Source: Streptomyces spirodelae | Lineage (GTDB): Bacteria > Actinomycetota > Actinomycetes > Streptomycetales > Streptomycetaceae | DNA: 64,000 nt | Assembly (NCBI RefSeq): GCF_017676385.1 | Contig: NZ_JAFFZN010000007.1 | Location: 169,639-233,638 of the forward strand | Direction of reading: 5' to 3' | Position numbers and translations under genes: made by a program | The notes under the pieces: model-generated | The model's database searches: none | Seen by the model: the letters and a program-made list of their open reading frames with translations, nothing else | Told to the model about the DNA's origin: nothing | Part shown: positions 20,126 through 30,000 of the stretch, in pieces | Layout of the letters: each line of letters begins with the position of its first letter | How positions within the stretch are numbered: the first letter of the stretch is position 1

Positions 20126-20878
20126 TCAGTTGCTGAAGATGTTGCCCTGGTTCTGGCCGCGGGCGCCCTGCCCGCCCATGCCGTACTGGGCCGCCAGACC
20201 GCCGCCGATCCGGGCGTTCTGCGGGGGCAGCAGCTCGCTGGGCTGGACGAGGGCGTAACCCTGGCCCATGAAGGAGAGCTCCCAGCCCTCGCCGGTGTTG
20301 CCGCGGCGGCGCCAGACGCCCTGGGAGGAGGTCTGGGCCTGCATCTGGACGCGCAGACCGCTGGACCAGGCGACCACCGCGTCGGAGTCGGCGTTGACGT
20401 AGGTGTCCGGGGTGACGTTCAGCAGCAGCGGCTGGCCCGAGGTCATCAGCGCGACCTTGCCCTGGCCGGTGATGTTGAGGTTGTACGCACCGGTACCCGA
20501 GATGCCGAACTGGCTGTCCACGGAGATGACCTCGTGGTGGAGGGTGGAGTCCAGGGCCAGGACGTAGGAGGCGTCCACGGTCAGACCGTCCCGGTCGACG
20601 TCCACCACGTGCACGTACTGCGCCAGGTTGGCGAGGAAGACCGTCCCCTGGCCGGAGCAGCGCATCAGGGGCAGCTGCTCGCGGGCGGGACCGCGGCGCC
20701 CACCACGCGGCTGGTACTCGGCGTCGAACTCCAGCAGCCCCTGGTAGGCGACCATGGCGCCCTTGCGGGCGAGCACGTCGTCGTGGCCGGTCAACTGCAC
20801 CCGCAGCAGCTGCGGGTTCTGCATCGCGTAGCGGTCCTGGGTCTGGACCTCGGCGTATCCGAAGAGCGAACTCTGCAC
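20126..20878 (-). CDS. AIM24 family protein (third gene of the TerD-AIM24 operon)
   Basis: A 250-aa AIM24-type beta-rich protein. The repeated strand pattern is visible: VLARKGAMVAYQGLLEFDAE, GTVFLANLAQYVHVVDVD, LNITGQGKVALMTSG and VVAWSSGLRVQMQ. The last 45 residues are a Gly/Gln-rich tail (GGGLAAQYGMGGQGARGQNQ). No signal peptide is seen. Bacterial AIM24 proteins lack a settled function; they often lie near tellurium-resistance genes. GTG 20878 follows GGGAGAA. It lies 31 bases after the previous gene on the same strand and is a paralogue of it and of the C-terminal half of the TerD fusion. Confidence 0.85.
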   Translation of the reverse strand: MQSSLFGYAEVQTQDRYAMQNPQLLRVQLTGHDDVLARKGAMVAYQGLLEFDAEYQPRGGRRGPAREQLPLMRCSGQGTVFLANLAQYVHVVDVDRDGLTVDASYVLALDSTLHHEVISVDSQFGISGTGAYNLNITGQGKVALMTSGQPLLLNVTPDTYVNADSDAVVAWSSGLRVQMQAQTSSQGVWRRRGNTGEGWELSFMGQGYALVQPSELLPPQNARIGGGLAAQYGMGGQGARGQNQGNIFSN

Positions 20879-20909
20879 GGCTGTTCTCCCTATTCCCCGT
20901 CGGCTTCCG

Positions 20910-21596
20910 TCAGCCCCGGACCCGGATGCGGTCCGTGCTGTCCTCGCTCGGCTGGACGACCACGAAGCCCTGTCCGGAGAAGGCGATCTGATACGCCTCG
21001 CCGCTGCCCCGGCCGATGAGCGCTCCGGCCTTCATGCTGCGCTTGCCCTTCATCTTCAGGCCGCTGGACCAGGCCACCAGCGCGTCCGGATCCACATACG
21101 TCTCGTCCTCGCCGCGGCCGCAGTCGACGACCACCGGGGTGCCGCGCGAGGTCAGCGCGACCCAGCCGGTGCCGTGGATGCCGACGTTGAACAGCCCCTG
21201 GCCCGCGAACTTGGCGAGCCCCTTGACCCGCTCGACGCCCCACCGCAAGTGGGCGTCGAAGGCGAGCAGATTGGTGCCGTTGACCGACAGCGACTCCTCG
21301 TTGAGGTTGACGCACACCACGTCGGCGCCGTAGTCGGCCAGGTAGAGCAGGCCGTCGCCGCGGCACAGCATCAGCGGGTTCTGCTCGCCGGTCAGCCACT
21401 GGGAGGCCATCTGCCGCACGGCCGGAGGATTGGACTCGTACTGCACAAAGCCCTCGTAAGCGACCATCGAGCCGGGCCGTGCGAACAGGTCCTGGCCCGA
21501 CTGCATGGCCACCTTGACCATGTGGGACCCGTGGTTCTGCATCCGTGCTGCCACGGGGGCGGGCGCATAGCCCGCGAGCGGTGCTGGCTGGTTCAT
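20910..21596 (-). CDS. AIM24 family protein (second gene of the operon)
   Basis: A 228-aa AIM24 protein beginning MNQPAPLAGYAPAPVAARMQ. Family strands are visible in VKVAMQSGQDLFARPGSMVA, MLCRGDGLLYLADYGADVVC, GLFNVGIHGTGWVALTSRGT and VAWSSGLKMKGKRSMKAG. It ends with a strand containing ISFSGQ-like IAFSGQGFVVVQPSED. ATG 21596 has GGGGGAG 6 bases upstream and follows the TerD-AIM24 stop by 12 bases, so the three genes are one operon. Three AIM24 domains of differing sequence suggest a hetero-oligomer. Confidence 0.85.
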   Translation of the reverse strand: MNQPAPLAGYAPAPVAARMQNHGSHMVKVAMQSGQDLFARPGSMVAYEGFVQYESNPPAVRQMASQWLTGEQNPLMLCRGDGLLYLADYGADVVCVNLNEESLSVNGTNLLAFDAHLRWGVERVKGLAKFAGQGLFNVGIHGTGWVALTSRGTPVVVDCGRGEDETYVDPDALVAWSSGLKMKGKRSMKAGALIGRGSGEAYQIAFSGQGFVVVQPSEDSTDRIRVRG

Positions 21597-21608
21597 GACG
21601 GGCTCCCC

Positions 21609-23303
21609 CTAGACCTCGTACGGCTGGACGACGATGAAGTTGCCGGGCGCACCGCGGAACTGGAGGTTCACGGTCTCCCCGCTGTGTCCCGGATAGGCGT
21701 TGCGGTGCAGCCGCACCTGGCTGGTGACGACCACCTGCGCCGCCGCCGACCAGGCCACCACCGCCTGCGCGTCGGCGAACGTGGTCGGGGTGACGGGAAG
21801 CACGACGGGGGTGCCCTGCGTCTTGACGACCACCGTGCCCGTGCCGGAGAACTGCATCGTGAACAGCGCGCCGCCGGGGATGCCGTGGCCCTCGATCCGG
21901 CGGATCTCGTGCTGCAGCGACTCGTCGAAGGCGAGGACGTTGTCGGCCGAGACGCAGAGCCCGTCGCCCTGGAGCTCCACCGGGTGGACGTGTGCCGCGT
22001 TCTCGGCGAAGAACACCTGGCCGCGCCCGCTGCAGCGCATCAGCTGCATCTCCTGGCCGGTCGCGTTGCCGACGACACGGCCGGTGAAGCCGGCGCCCTT
22101 GTAGGAGAAGTCGACCTTCCCCTGGTAGAGCACCATGCTGCCCTGCTTGGCGAGTACGGGCTGACCGTCGATACCGAGGTCCGCGCGGACGAGCGACGGG
22201 TTCTGCAGCGTCCACCGCTGGCCGGTCGGCACTTCGTGGAACTTCTGCAGCACCGCGCCCATGCCGGCGGCCGGCCCCTGCGGAATCTGCGGGGCGCCGT
22301 AGCCGCCGCCCGGCGCCTGCTGGGCGAACGGATTGGAGAGCTGCTGCCCGACGGGCGGCGCGCCGGGAGGCCCCGGCGGGCCGGGCGGGCCCGGCTGCTG
22401 GGGCTGCGGGGCGTGTGGGGCCTGCGGCGGGTGAATGGGGCCGGCCATGGTGGGTGCGCCATGGACGTCCGGCGCCGTGGGCTGGGGTGCCTGCGGAGCC
22501 TGCGGCGCGAACGGCTGCTGAGCGGCTTGCGGTTGCTGGGGCGCCTGAGCCTGCTGAGGCGCTTGGGGCTGCGGAGCCTGCGGGGTCGGCGGAGCTTGCG
22601 GCGCCGGAGCCTGCGGTGCCGGCGCGGGCGCAGGCGCCTGTGGCTGGGCTGCCTGCGGCTCCGGCGCGGGAGCCGGCGGAGGGGCGAAACCGGGCGCGGG
22701 CTGCTGCGGCGCCGCACCCCCTCCCGGCGGCGCGAAGCCGGGAGGGGCCTGCGGCTCGGGCTCCTGCTCCTCCTCCAACACCTCGCCGCCGAAGTGCTTC
22801 AGCAGCGCGTCGAGGCCACCGTCGAAGCCCTGCCCGATCGCCGCGAACCGCCAGACGTCGTTCTTCCGGTAGATGTCACCGAGCATCACGGCACGCTCGG
22901 TGGTGAACTCCGAGCCGTCGAAGGGATAGCGGGCGACCTCCTCGCCGCCCGCCACCAGCCGGATGTACCCGGGACCGATCTGCGACATCTGCCCGGCGCC
23001 GTCGAGCGTGGCCGTGAACGAGAGCCGCTGCACCTGCGGGGGAATCCGCTCCAGGGTCACCCGGAAGGATTCGGTGTCCCCGGCCTGCGCGCCGAGGAGC
23101 TGCAGGGATTCCTCCGGCGACTTGGGCTGGTTGAAGAAGATGAAGTAGCGGTCGTCGGAGAGCCGCTCCTCCCCGTCCAGCCCGAAACAGCTGATGTCGA
23201 AGGAGAGTCCGGCGCCGGCGATCTGCACACCCACATACAGATCCGTGCCCGCCGTGAGATCACTGATCTTGGCCTTGTGGCCGCGCTGCAATTCCCTGGG
23301 CAT
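21609..23303 (-). CDS. TerD domain fused to AIM24 domain through a Pro/Gln/Ala-rich linker
   Basis: A 564-aa two-domain protein. Residues 1 to about 185 are a TerD domain of the tellurite-resistance/stress family with the calcium-binding hallmark LSDDRYFIFFNQPKSPEES and the end LGDIYRKNDVWRFAAIGQGF. Residues about 190-365 are a very low-complexity linker made of QAP, PAP and QPQ repeats. The rest is an AIM24 domain (VLAKQGSMVLYQGKVDFSYK, MQFSGTGTVVVKTQGTPVVL, IVVQPYEV). TerD proteins gather in membrane-linked stress complexes; here the AIM24 partner is physically attached. ATG 23303 was chosen because MPRELQRGHKAKISDL is the normal TerD start. It heads a three-gene minus-strand operon. Confidence 0.85.
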   Translation of the reverse strand: MPRELQRGHKAKISDLTAGTDLYVGVQIAGAGLSFDISCFGLDGEERLSDDRYFIFFNQPKSPEESLQLLGAQAGDTESFRVTLERIPPQVQRLSFTATLDGAGQMSQIGPGYIRLVAGGEEVARYPFDGSEFTTERAVMLGDIYRKNDVWRFAAIGQGFDGGLDALLKHFGGEVLEEEQEPEPQAPPGFAPPGGGAAPQQPAPGFAPPPAPAPEPQAAQPQAPAPAPAPQAPAPQAPPTPQAPQPQAPQQAQAPQQPQAAQQPFAPQAPQAPQPTAPDVHGAPTMAGPIHPPQAPHAPQPQQPGPPGPPGPPGAPPVGQQLSNPFAQQAPGGGYGAPQIPQGPAAGMGAVLQKFHEVPTGQRWTLQNPSLVRADLGIDGQPVLAKQGSMVLYQGKVDFSYKGAGFTGRVVGNATGQEMQLMRCSGRGQVFFAENAAHVHPVELQGDGLCVSADNVLAFDESLQHEIRRIEGHGIPGGALFTMQFSGTGTVVVKTQGTPVVLPVTPTTFADAQAVVAWSAAAQVVVTSQVRLHRNAYPGHSGETVNLQFRGAPGNFIVVQPYEV

Positions 23304-23726
23304 ACGTAACGACCGTCCCCCATCCCGTGTGGCGCCTGTATCGAGCAATCCGGCCTTCGTCCGGCTCTCCCACCCCACGGTGCGGTTGCCGAACGGCTCA
23401 CACAGGCTAATGGGTACGACGACCCGGGTACCGGGTGCGTTCCCGGACAGCGCGGCCGCGCCCGATTGCGTCCGGGGCACCCGTTTCGCCGTGAGGGCGC
23501 GGTTACGGGCTGAGACGCCGGTTCGCGGGTGCTGTGGGTATTGCCACAAAGGGGTCAATCGATCTTTTCGGGATGGCACGCTGCTGGAAAGCGGTCCTTG
23601 AGGCGAGGTGATCGATTGCCTCGGACCCCTCCTCCCGGCTTGCGACCGGGAGACCCCCAGATGCGGCGGACAGGGGCGCCGCACCCACTCCGTGCCCGTA
23701 CGACCCCCGGGAGCAGGCGACCGCCC
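23304..23726. promoter_or_regulatory. Divergent intergenic region with inverted repeats, no gene
   Basis: This 423-base gap separates the TerD-AIM24 operon from the MMPL gene and shows no convincing coding frame. It holds a perfect palindrome ACCCGG-GTA-CCGGGT at 23422-23436. A second repeat, CAATCGATC at 23556-23564, is mirrored by GATCGATTG at 23610-23618. A short hairpin CTCCCGG/CCGGGAG lies near 23634-23654. These could be operators for one or both divergent units. No -10/-35 pair could be assigned with confidence. Confidence 0.5.
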
Positions 23727-26021
23727 GTGACCGCACTTGCCCGCTGGTGCCTGAGGCGCCGCCTCCTTGTCCTGCTGCTCTGGCTCGCCGCGCTCGCAGG
23801 GGCCGTGACGGCCTCGTCACTCGCCGGCAGCGCCTACTCGGACGACTACGGTGCCCAGGGCACCGAGTCGGGGAAGGCGGCGCAGCGACTGGAGACCGCT
23901 TTCCCCGACCGGGCGGGCGGCAGCGACACGATCGTCTGGCACACCGACAAGGGCAGTGTGCGCGCGACCGCCGTCCAGGAGCGGATGACCGAGACCCTGG
24001 ACAAGGTCGAGCACCTGCCGGGTGTCGCGTCCGTGGAGTCCCCCTACGGACCCCAGGAGCAGGGCAGGATCAGCCAGGACGGCCGTACCGCCTACGCCGA
24101 CCTCACCTTCGACCGGCCCACCGACGAGCTGGGCGAGAAGAAGGTGCGGCACGTCGTGGAGACCGTCCGGGACGCTTCGGGCCCGGGGCTCCAGGTGGAG
24201 GTCGGCGGCTCCGGGGCGGCGTCGGCCGAGGCGCCCAAGGGGCACCTGGCCGAGATCATCGGGCTGGCGGCGGCCGCCGTCGTGCTCTTCCTGGCGTTCG
24301 GCTCGCTGGCCGCCACCGCCCTGCCGCTGATCACCGCTGTGGTGGCCGTCGGTACGGCGGCGGCCTCTATCGGGCTGCTCAGCCAGGTGATGACCGTCGC
24401 CGACTTCGCGCCGATGCTGGGCATGCTGATCGGGCTGGGCGTGGGCATCGACTACGCGCTGTTCATCGTCACCAGGCACCGAAGAGGGCTGCGTTCCGGA
24501 CTGCCGGTGGTCGAGGCCGCGCGCCGCGCCGTGACGGTGTCGGGACGCGCGGTGGTCTTCGCGGGCGCCACGGTCTGTATCGCGCTGCTGGGCATGTTCA
24601 TCCTGCGGCTCAGCTTCCTCAACGGCGTCGCGATCGCCGCCTGCCTGACCGTTCTGCTCAGTGTGGCCGCCTCGGTCACGCTGCTGCCCGCGCTGCTGAG
24701 CTTCATCGGGATGCGGGCGCTCAGCCGCCGCGAGCGGCGGCAGCTGACCGAGCACGGGCCGCGCCCCGACCGGCCCACCGGCTTCGCCATGCGCTGGTCG
24801 GCCTTCGTGGAGCGGCATCCCAGGCTGCTGGGCGCGGTCGCCGCCGTGCTGATGGCCGTGCTCGCGCTGCCGGCGCTCGGGCTGCACCTGGGCACCTCGG
24901 ACCAGGGCAACGACCCGGCCGCCAGCACCACCCGCAAGGCGTACGACATGCTCGCGGACGGTTTCGGCCCGGGCACCAACGGTCCGCTCACGCTGGTCGG
25001 CGAGCTGGACGGGGCGGGTGACAAGCTGGCCTTCGACCACCTGCACGAGAGCGTCCGCGACACCGAGGGCGTCGCACAGGTCAGCGGACCCGAGTTCAAC
25101 GGGAGCGGCGACACGGGCGTGATCACCGTGGTCCCGGACAGCTCTCCGCAGTCCCGGGACACCTCTGAGCTGGTGGACCGGCTGCGCGAGGACGTACTGC
25201 CCCAGGCCGGGGAAGGCTCCACCATGGAGGTCCTGGTCGGCGGTACGACCGCGGGCCACGACGACTTCGCCGACATCATCGTCGGCAAGCTGCCGCTCTT
25301 CGCCGGAGTGGTCATCGGGCTCGGTTGTCTGCTGCTCCTGCTGGCCTTCCGCAGCATCGGCATACCCATCAAGGCGGCGGTGATGAACATAGCGGCCGTC
25401 GCCGCGGCCTTCGGCATCGTGGTCGCCGTCTTCCAGTGGGGCTGGGGCAGTGAGCTGCTGGGTCTGGGCAGCGCGGGGCCCATCGAGCCCTTCCTGCCCG
25501 TCATCATGATCTCGGTGCTCTTCGGGCTGTCCATGGACTACCAGGTCTTCCTGGTCAGCCGGATGTACGAGGAATGGCGGCTGACCGGCGACAACAGACG
25601 CGCGGTCCGGGTGGGGCTCTCGGAGACCAGCCGGGTGATCAACTCGGCTGCCGTGATCATGATCTCCGTCTTCGGTGGCTTCGTGCTCAGCGGCGACCGG
25701 CTGATCGCCATGTTCGGCATCGCACTGGCGGCCGCGGTGGCACTGGACGCGTTCGTGCTGCGTACGCTGCTGGTTCCGGCGCTGATGCACATGCTGGGTG
25801 GCGCCAACTGGTGGCTCCCGCAGTGGCTGGACCGCCGGCTGCCACGGCTGAGCATCGAGCCGGATTCGGTCGACGACAGCACCGAGGAGGACGCGCTGGC
25901 GAGCGCGGACGTCCCGGTGGTGGGACAGCGCACCGGCTCTCTCATCGGTCTCTCAGAAACCGCACCTACGGTGGCCGCCAATGGCTACCGAAAGCACGAA
26001 GACCAAGCAGAGCGGGGCTGA
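23727..26021 (+). CDS. MMPL/RND-family membrane transporter
   Basis: A 764-aa exporter of the MMPL (MmpL/SCO-type RND) family. Its layout is an N-terminal helix (RLLVLLLWLAALAGAVTASS), an external domain of about 130 residues, five helices, a second external domain and a further set of helices. The signature GLGVGIDYALFIVTRHR occurs in the first half and FGLSMDYQVFLVSRMYEEW in the second; these Asp-Tyr pairs carry protons in the family. Substrates are usually lipids or drugs; none can be inferred here. GTG 23727 follows GGGAGCAGG; the open frame upstream does not resemble the family. The last 41 bases overlap the next gene. Confidence 0.88.
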   Translation: MTALARWCLRRRLLVLLLWLAALAGAVTASSLAGSAYSDDYGAQGTESGKAAQRLETAFPDRAGGSDTIVWHTDKGSVRATAVQERMTETLDKVEHLPGVASVESPYGPQEQGRISQDGRTAYADLTFDRPTDELGEKKVRHVVETVRDASGPGLQVEVGGSGAASAEAPKGHLAEIIGLAAAAVVLFLAFGSLAATALPLITAVVAVGTAAASIGLLSQVMTVADFAPMLGMLIGLGVGIDYALFIVTRHRRGLRSGLPVVEAARRAVTVSGRAVVFAGATVCIALLGMFILRLSFLNGVAIAACLTVLLSVAASVTLLPALLSFIGMRALSRRERRQLTEHGPRPDRPTGFAMRWSAFVERHPRLLGAVAAVLMAVLALPALGLHLGTSDQGNDPAASTTRKAYDMLADGFGPGTNGPLTLVGELDGAGDKLAFDHLHESVRDTEGVAQVSGPEFNGSGDTGVITVVPDSSPQSRDTSELVDRLREDVLPQAGEGSTMEVLVGGTTAGHDDFADIIVGKLPLFAGVVIGLGCLLLLLAFRSIGIPIKAAVMNIAAVAAAFGIVVAVFQWGWGSELLGLGSAGPIEPFLPVIMISVLFGLSMDYQVFLVSRMYEEWRLTGDNRRAVRVGLSETSRVINSAAVIMISVFGGFVLSGDRLIAMFGIALAAAVALDAFVLRTLLVPALMHMLGGANWWLPQWLDRRLPRLSIEPDSVDDSTEEDALASADVPVVGQRTGSLIGLSETAPTVAANGYRKHEDQAERG

Positions 26022-26562
26022 GAAGTCCCTCGCCGACGACCCGGCCGACGAGGCGGTCAGCGAGCCCGCCGACCAGCTGGTCACCGAGCCGGCCGACCCA
26101 CAGGACGCGGCGTACGACGAGCGTGACCCCGACGCTCCCGGCACCGCGCCGGGCCGGCGCGGCGACTGGAAGGGCGGTGCGTTCGCCGTCGTCAGCGCCG
26201 GTCTCGGCCTCGCCTCGCTGACCGGCACCTCCTTCAGCGACATGCTGCGCGAGCGCAAGGCCCTCATCGGGCAGATCAACGGGGCCCAGGGCGGCGGCTC
26301 GGCGGCCGACCAGGTCAACGCCGTCTACGGCGCTCCCTGGCACACGGCGGCCGTGGTCAACGGGATCTTCGCCGTACTCGCCCTCGTGGTGGGCGGCCTC
26401 GTGCTGGCGACGCTCAGCGGCCGGCCCTGGGCCCGCGGCTGGGTCAAGGCCGTCGCGCTGGGCGGAGTGGTCCTCGGTCTGCTCGGACTGGTCGTCGCGG
26501 GCGGTATGTACTTCGACCTGCTCGCGGCGCAGCCCGAGGTGCCCTCCTCGCCCGGCGGATGA
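25981..26562 (+). CDS. Membrane protein of unknown function, overlapping the MMPL gene
   Basis: A 193-aa protein with a long acidic, disordered N-terminus (ADDPADEAVSEPADQLVTEP) of about 65 residues. Hydrophobic segments follow near residues 68-80 (GAFAVVSAGLGLASLTG), 120-142 (VVNGIFAVLALVVGGLVLAT) and 153-175 (AVALGGVVLGLLGLVVAGGM). It starts inside the end of the MMPL gene in another frame (overlap 41 bases), so it probably depends on translation of that gene. I do not recognise the family. Overlap and shared membrane location suggest it assists the transporter, by inference. Confidence 0.7.
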   Translation: MATESTKTKQSGAEKSLADDPADEAVSEPADQLVTEPADPQDAAYDERDPDAPGTAPGRRGDWKGGAFAVVSAGLGLASLTGTSFSDMLRERKALIGQINGAQGGGSAADQVNAVYGAPWHTAAVVNGIFAVLALVVGGLVLATLSGRPWARGWVKAVALGGVVLGLLGLVVAGGMYFDLLAAQPEVPSSPGG

Positions 26563-26767
26563 GCCCTGGCGCGGATGCCCTGGCGTGGACGTGCCCTGGC
26601 CGGTGACCGCCGCCTCGGCACCCGGTCCGGTGGCCTAGGACTCCTCCACCGCCGTCCTAAGGCGCTCGGGCCCACCAGGACCGGTCAGTTGCCCGATGTG
26701 CCGGTACCCCCTCAGCGAGCAGTCTTGGAGCACAAGATCCGCACTGCTCGACGAGGGGGACACCGAG

Positions 26768-26962
26768 ATGCTGTACGACCCGAGCACCAGCCAGTACCAG
26801 TTCCGGGCGGACGAGCTGCGCCGCGAGGCGGAGCACGAGCGGCTGGTCAGCGCCGCCCGCAGGGCCCGCGAGGAGGAGCGGGGCACCAGGCGCTCCCGGT
26901 TCTTCGGCCGCGGACGGCCGAGCCAGGACGGGAACGAGCGGGTATGGGTCCGCGCCGCGTGA
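26768..26962 (+). CDS. Small highly charged protein (64 aa)
   Basis: A 64-aa, strongly charged, helical protein: MLYDPSTSQYQFRADELRRE, then AEHERLVSAARRAREEERGT and a basic RRSRFFGRGRPSQ stretch. ATG 26768 follows GAGGGGGA. The frame continues upstream to a weaker start, but the strong site sits here. There is no membrane segment or signal. It precedes the large LuxR gene by about 40 bases and may be co-transcribed with it. Function is unknown; the charge pattern would suit nucleic acid or protein binding. Confidence 0.65.
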   Translation: MLYDPSTSQYQFRADELRREAEHERLVSAARRAREEERGTRRSRFFGRGRPSQDGNERVWVRAA

Positions 26963-27004
26963 GGGCCACCGGTGGCGGATGACCGCCGATAAGGCAGATG
27001 CCCC

Positions 27005-30000
27005 GTGTCGGTCCCGGATGCGATGCTGAGAGACGTGCCCCTGCAAACCGCTGTCAGCCCCGTGTTCGTCGGCCGCGCCGCCGAACTGGCGGCGCTCACC
27101 GAGGCCCTCACCCGCGCCGGTTCGGGCGCGCCCCAGGCGCTGCTCCTCGGCGGCGAGGCGGGCGTGGGCAAGACCCGGCTCCTGGAGGAGTTCCTGGAGC
27201 GGGCCCGCGCGGCCGGCGGTTTCACCACCCTGGGCGGCTGTCTCGAACTGGGCGCCGACGGCCTCCCCTTCGCGCCCTTCACCACGGCGCTGCGTGGCCT
27301 GCGCAGCGCCGTGCCGCCCACCGTGCTGGCCGCCGCCGCGGAGGGCCGGGAGGCCGAACTGGCCCGGCTGGTCCCGGACCTCGCGGTGCCGGGCCCGGGC
27401 CCGGCGGGACCGCAGCGCGAGGAGCACGACGACGGCGCCGACGGCGGCCGCGCCCGGCTCTTCGAGGCGACGGCCCAGCTGTTGGAACGGCTGGCCGCCG
27501 ACCGCACTCTCGTCGTCGCGCTCGAAGACCTCCAGTGGGCCGACCGCTCCACCCGGGAACTGCTCGGCTACCTCTTCCGCTCCGTACGCGCCTGTCGGCT
27601 GGTGCTGCTGGCCACCTACCGCACCGACGACATACACCGACGTCATCCGCTGCGCCCCTTCCTGGCCGAGCAGGACCGGCTGCGCACCGTTCTGCACCTG
27701 GAGCTGCCACGGCTGACCCGGGCCGAGGTGCGCGACCAGATCACCGGTATCAACGGCACCGAGCCCGCGAGCGGGCTCGCCGAGGAGGTCTTCCGCCGCT
27801 CCGAGGGCATCCCCTTCTTCGTCGAGGAGCTGACGGCGACCGACGCGGCCTGCGCCATCAGCGACTCGCTGCGCGATCTGCTGCTCGTCCGCGTCGAGGC
27901 GCTGCCCGAATCGGCGCAGCGGGTGGTGCGGCTCGCCGCTGGCGGCGGCTCCGCGGTCGAGCACGCCCTGCTCGCTGCCGTCGCCGGGCTGGGGGAGGAC
28001 GCGCTGCTGGAGGCCCTGCGCTCGGCGGTGGGCGCCAATGTGCTGCGCCCCACCGGGGACGGCACCGGCTATCTGTTCCGGCACGCCCTGCTGCGCGAGG
28101 CGGTACGTGAGGATCTGCTCCCCGGCGAGCTGGCCCGGATCAGCCGCCGCTACGCCGAGGCCCTGGAGGCGGATTCTTCGCTGGTGCGGTCCGAGGAGCG
28201 GCTGGCTCGGCTGGCGCACTACTGGCACCGCAGCCGGGACGCGGCCAGGGCGCTGCCCGCAGCGCTCTCCGCCTCCGTCGAGGCCCGGCACCGGCACGCG
28301 TACGCGGAGGAGCACCAACTCCTCGAGCGGGTGATCGAATTGTGGGACGAGGTGCCCGAGGAGGCCAGGGCAGGGCTGCCCGGGCTGCGCGTCCCGCGCA
28401 CCTTCCCCGTGGCCGGTACCTCGGGCTGGGCGGACAGGCACCCCTTCTCCCAGCCGCCGCGCTTCATCGAGGTGCTGGCCGAGGCCGTCGTCGCCGCCCG
28501 GACCAGCGGGGACGTGGCCCGCGCCAAGGTGCTGGCGCGCCGCGCGCTCGCCCGGCTGGACGAGACGAAGGACCCGCTCACCGCAGCCTGGTTCCAGCTG
28601 AAGCTGGGCATGCTGCTGGAGGACATCGGCAAGGGCGACGGCTGGGCGCAGATCGCCAAGGCGCAGGAGCTGGTCAGCGGGCTGCCGCCGTCCGCCGTGC
28701 ACGCCGAGGTGCTCTCCAGCGCCGCGAGCTGGGGCATGGTGCACCGCCCCGGACGGGAGGCGCTGGCCACGGCCGTACGCGCGGTGGAGCTGGCCCGGGT
28801 GGTGGGCGCCACGGCCATCGAACTGGGAGCGAGGGTCACTCTGGGCACCCTGCTCGCCGAGTCGGGGGACCTGGAGGAGGGCCTGGCCGAGCTCGCCCGG
28901 GCGCGGGAGGAGGCGGACGAGGCGGGCGTCACCTCGGTGATGACCTGCGCCGCCGTCAACATCGCCGGCACGCTGGAGGCGGTGGGCCGCTCCGCGCAGG
29001 CGGCCGAGGAGGCCGCCCGCGCGGCCCGCGTCGCCCGCGAGCGCGGCCGCCCCAACTCCTACGCGGGAGCGCTCGCCGGGCAGGCCGAGGCGCTGCTGTC
29101 GACGGGGGAGTGGGAACGTGCGGCCGAACTCCTCGACCTGGCCGGCGGGGCGGCACGGGTGGCCGACGTACGCGCCTGGGTCGCGCTGCTGCGCGCCCGG
29201 CTGGCCCGCGACCGTGGTGATCTGCCCGGGCTGGCCGACGCGGTCGATGAGGCGGTGGCCACCATGGGCTCCTCGCCTGCCGTCGAGCCCCAGAAGGTGG
29301 TGGCGCTGCGGTACTTCACCATGGTGCTGGCCGCCGAGCGGGGCGAGCTGGTCAAGGCGCGCGCCGAGCTGGCCGCGGCCCTGGAGGCCGGCTTCCCACC
29401 GGGCGCCCACCCCTACGCCTGGGCCCTGCTGTACGCGGCCGCGTCCCTCGAGGCGGAGCTGCGTGGCCTGCCCGACGCCGAGCAGGGACGGGGCGCTGTG
29501 CTGGCCGGAGTGCGCCGCGCGGCCCGCAGCCTGCCCCGCCCCGCGCCGGTGTGGGAGGGGTGTGCGCTGCTGCTCGAGGCCGAACTGCAGCGCGCCGAGG
29601 GGGAGAACGAGCCACAGCTGTGGGAAGCGGCCGCGCAGACCCTGGAACCGGTCGGCCGACCGGTACCGCTGGCCCGCGCCCGGCTGCGCTGGGCCGAGGC
29701 GCTGCTGGAGCGCGGGGGCAGCCGGCGTGACGGCTCGCGGACCCCTGACCATCTGCTGAGACAGGCCCACTCCGTCGCCGCCCGGCTCGGCGCGGCACCC
29801 CTGCGGGCCGAGGCGGAACAGCTCGCGGTACGGGCGCGGATCGCGCTCGACGGAGCGGACGGCGGGGGAGCGGCGCAGCGCGCCCCGGCGGGCAAGACGA
29901 CTGCGCAGCCCGCCGATCCGGCCGAGTCGTTCGGGCTCACCCGGCGCGAGCGCGGGGTGCTGGAGCTGGTCGCCGAGGGCCGTAGCAACCGTCAGATAGC

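Noticed and set aside
21174..23309. A long plus-strand open frame antisense to the TerD-AIM24 and AIM24 genes
   Set aside because: It has no family features, is Arg/Gly/Leu rich as expected from reversed GC-rich codons, and the minus strand holds clear domains.
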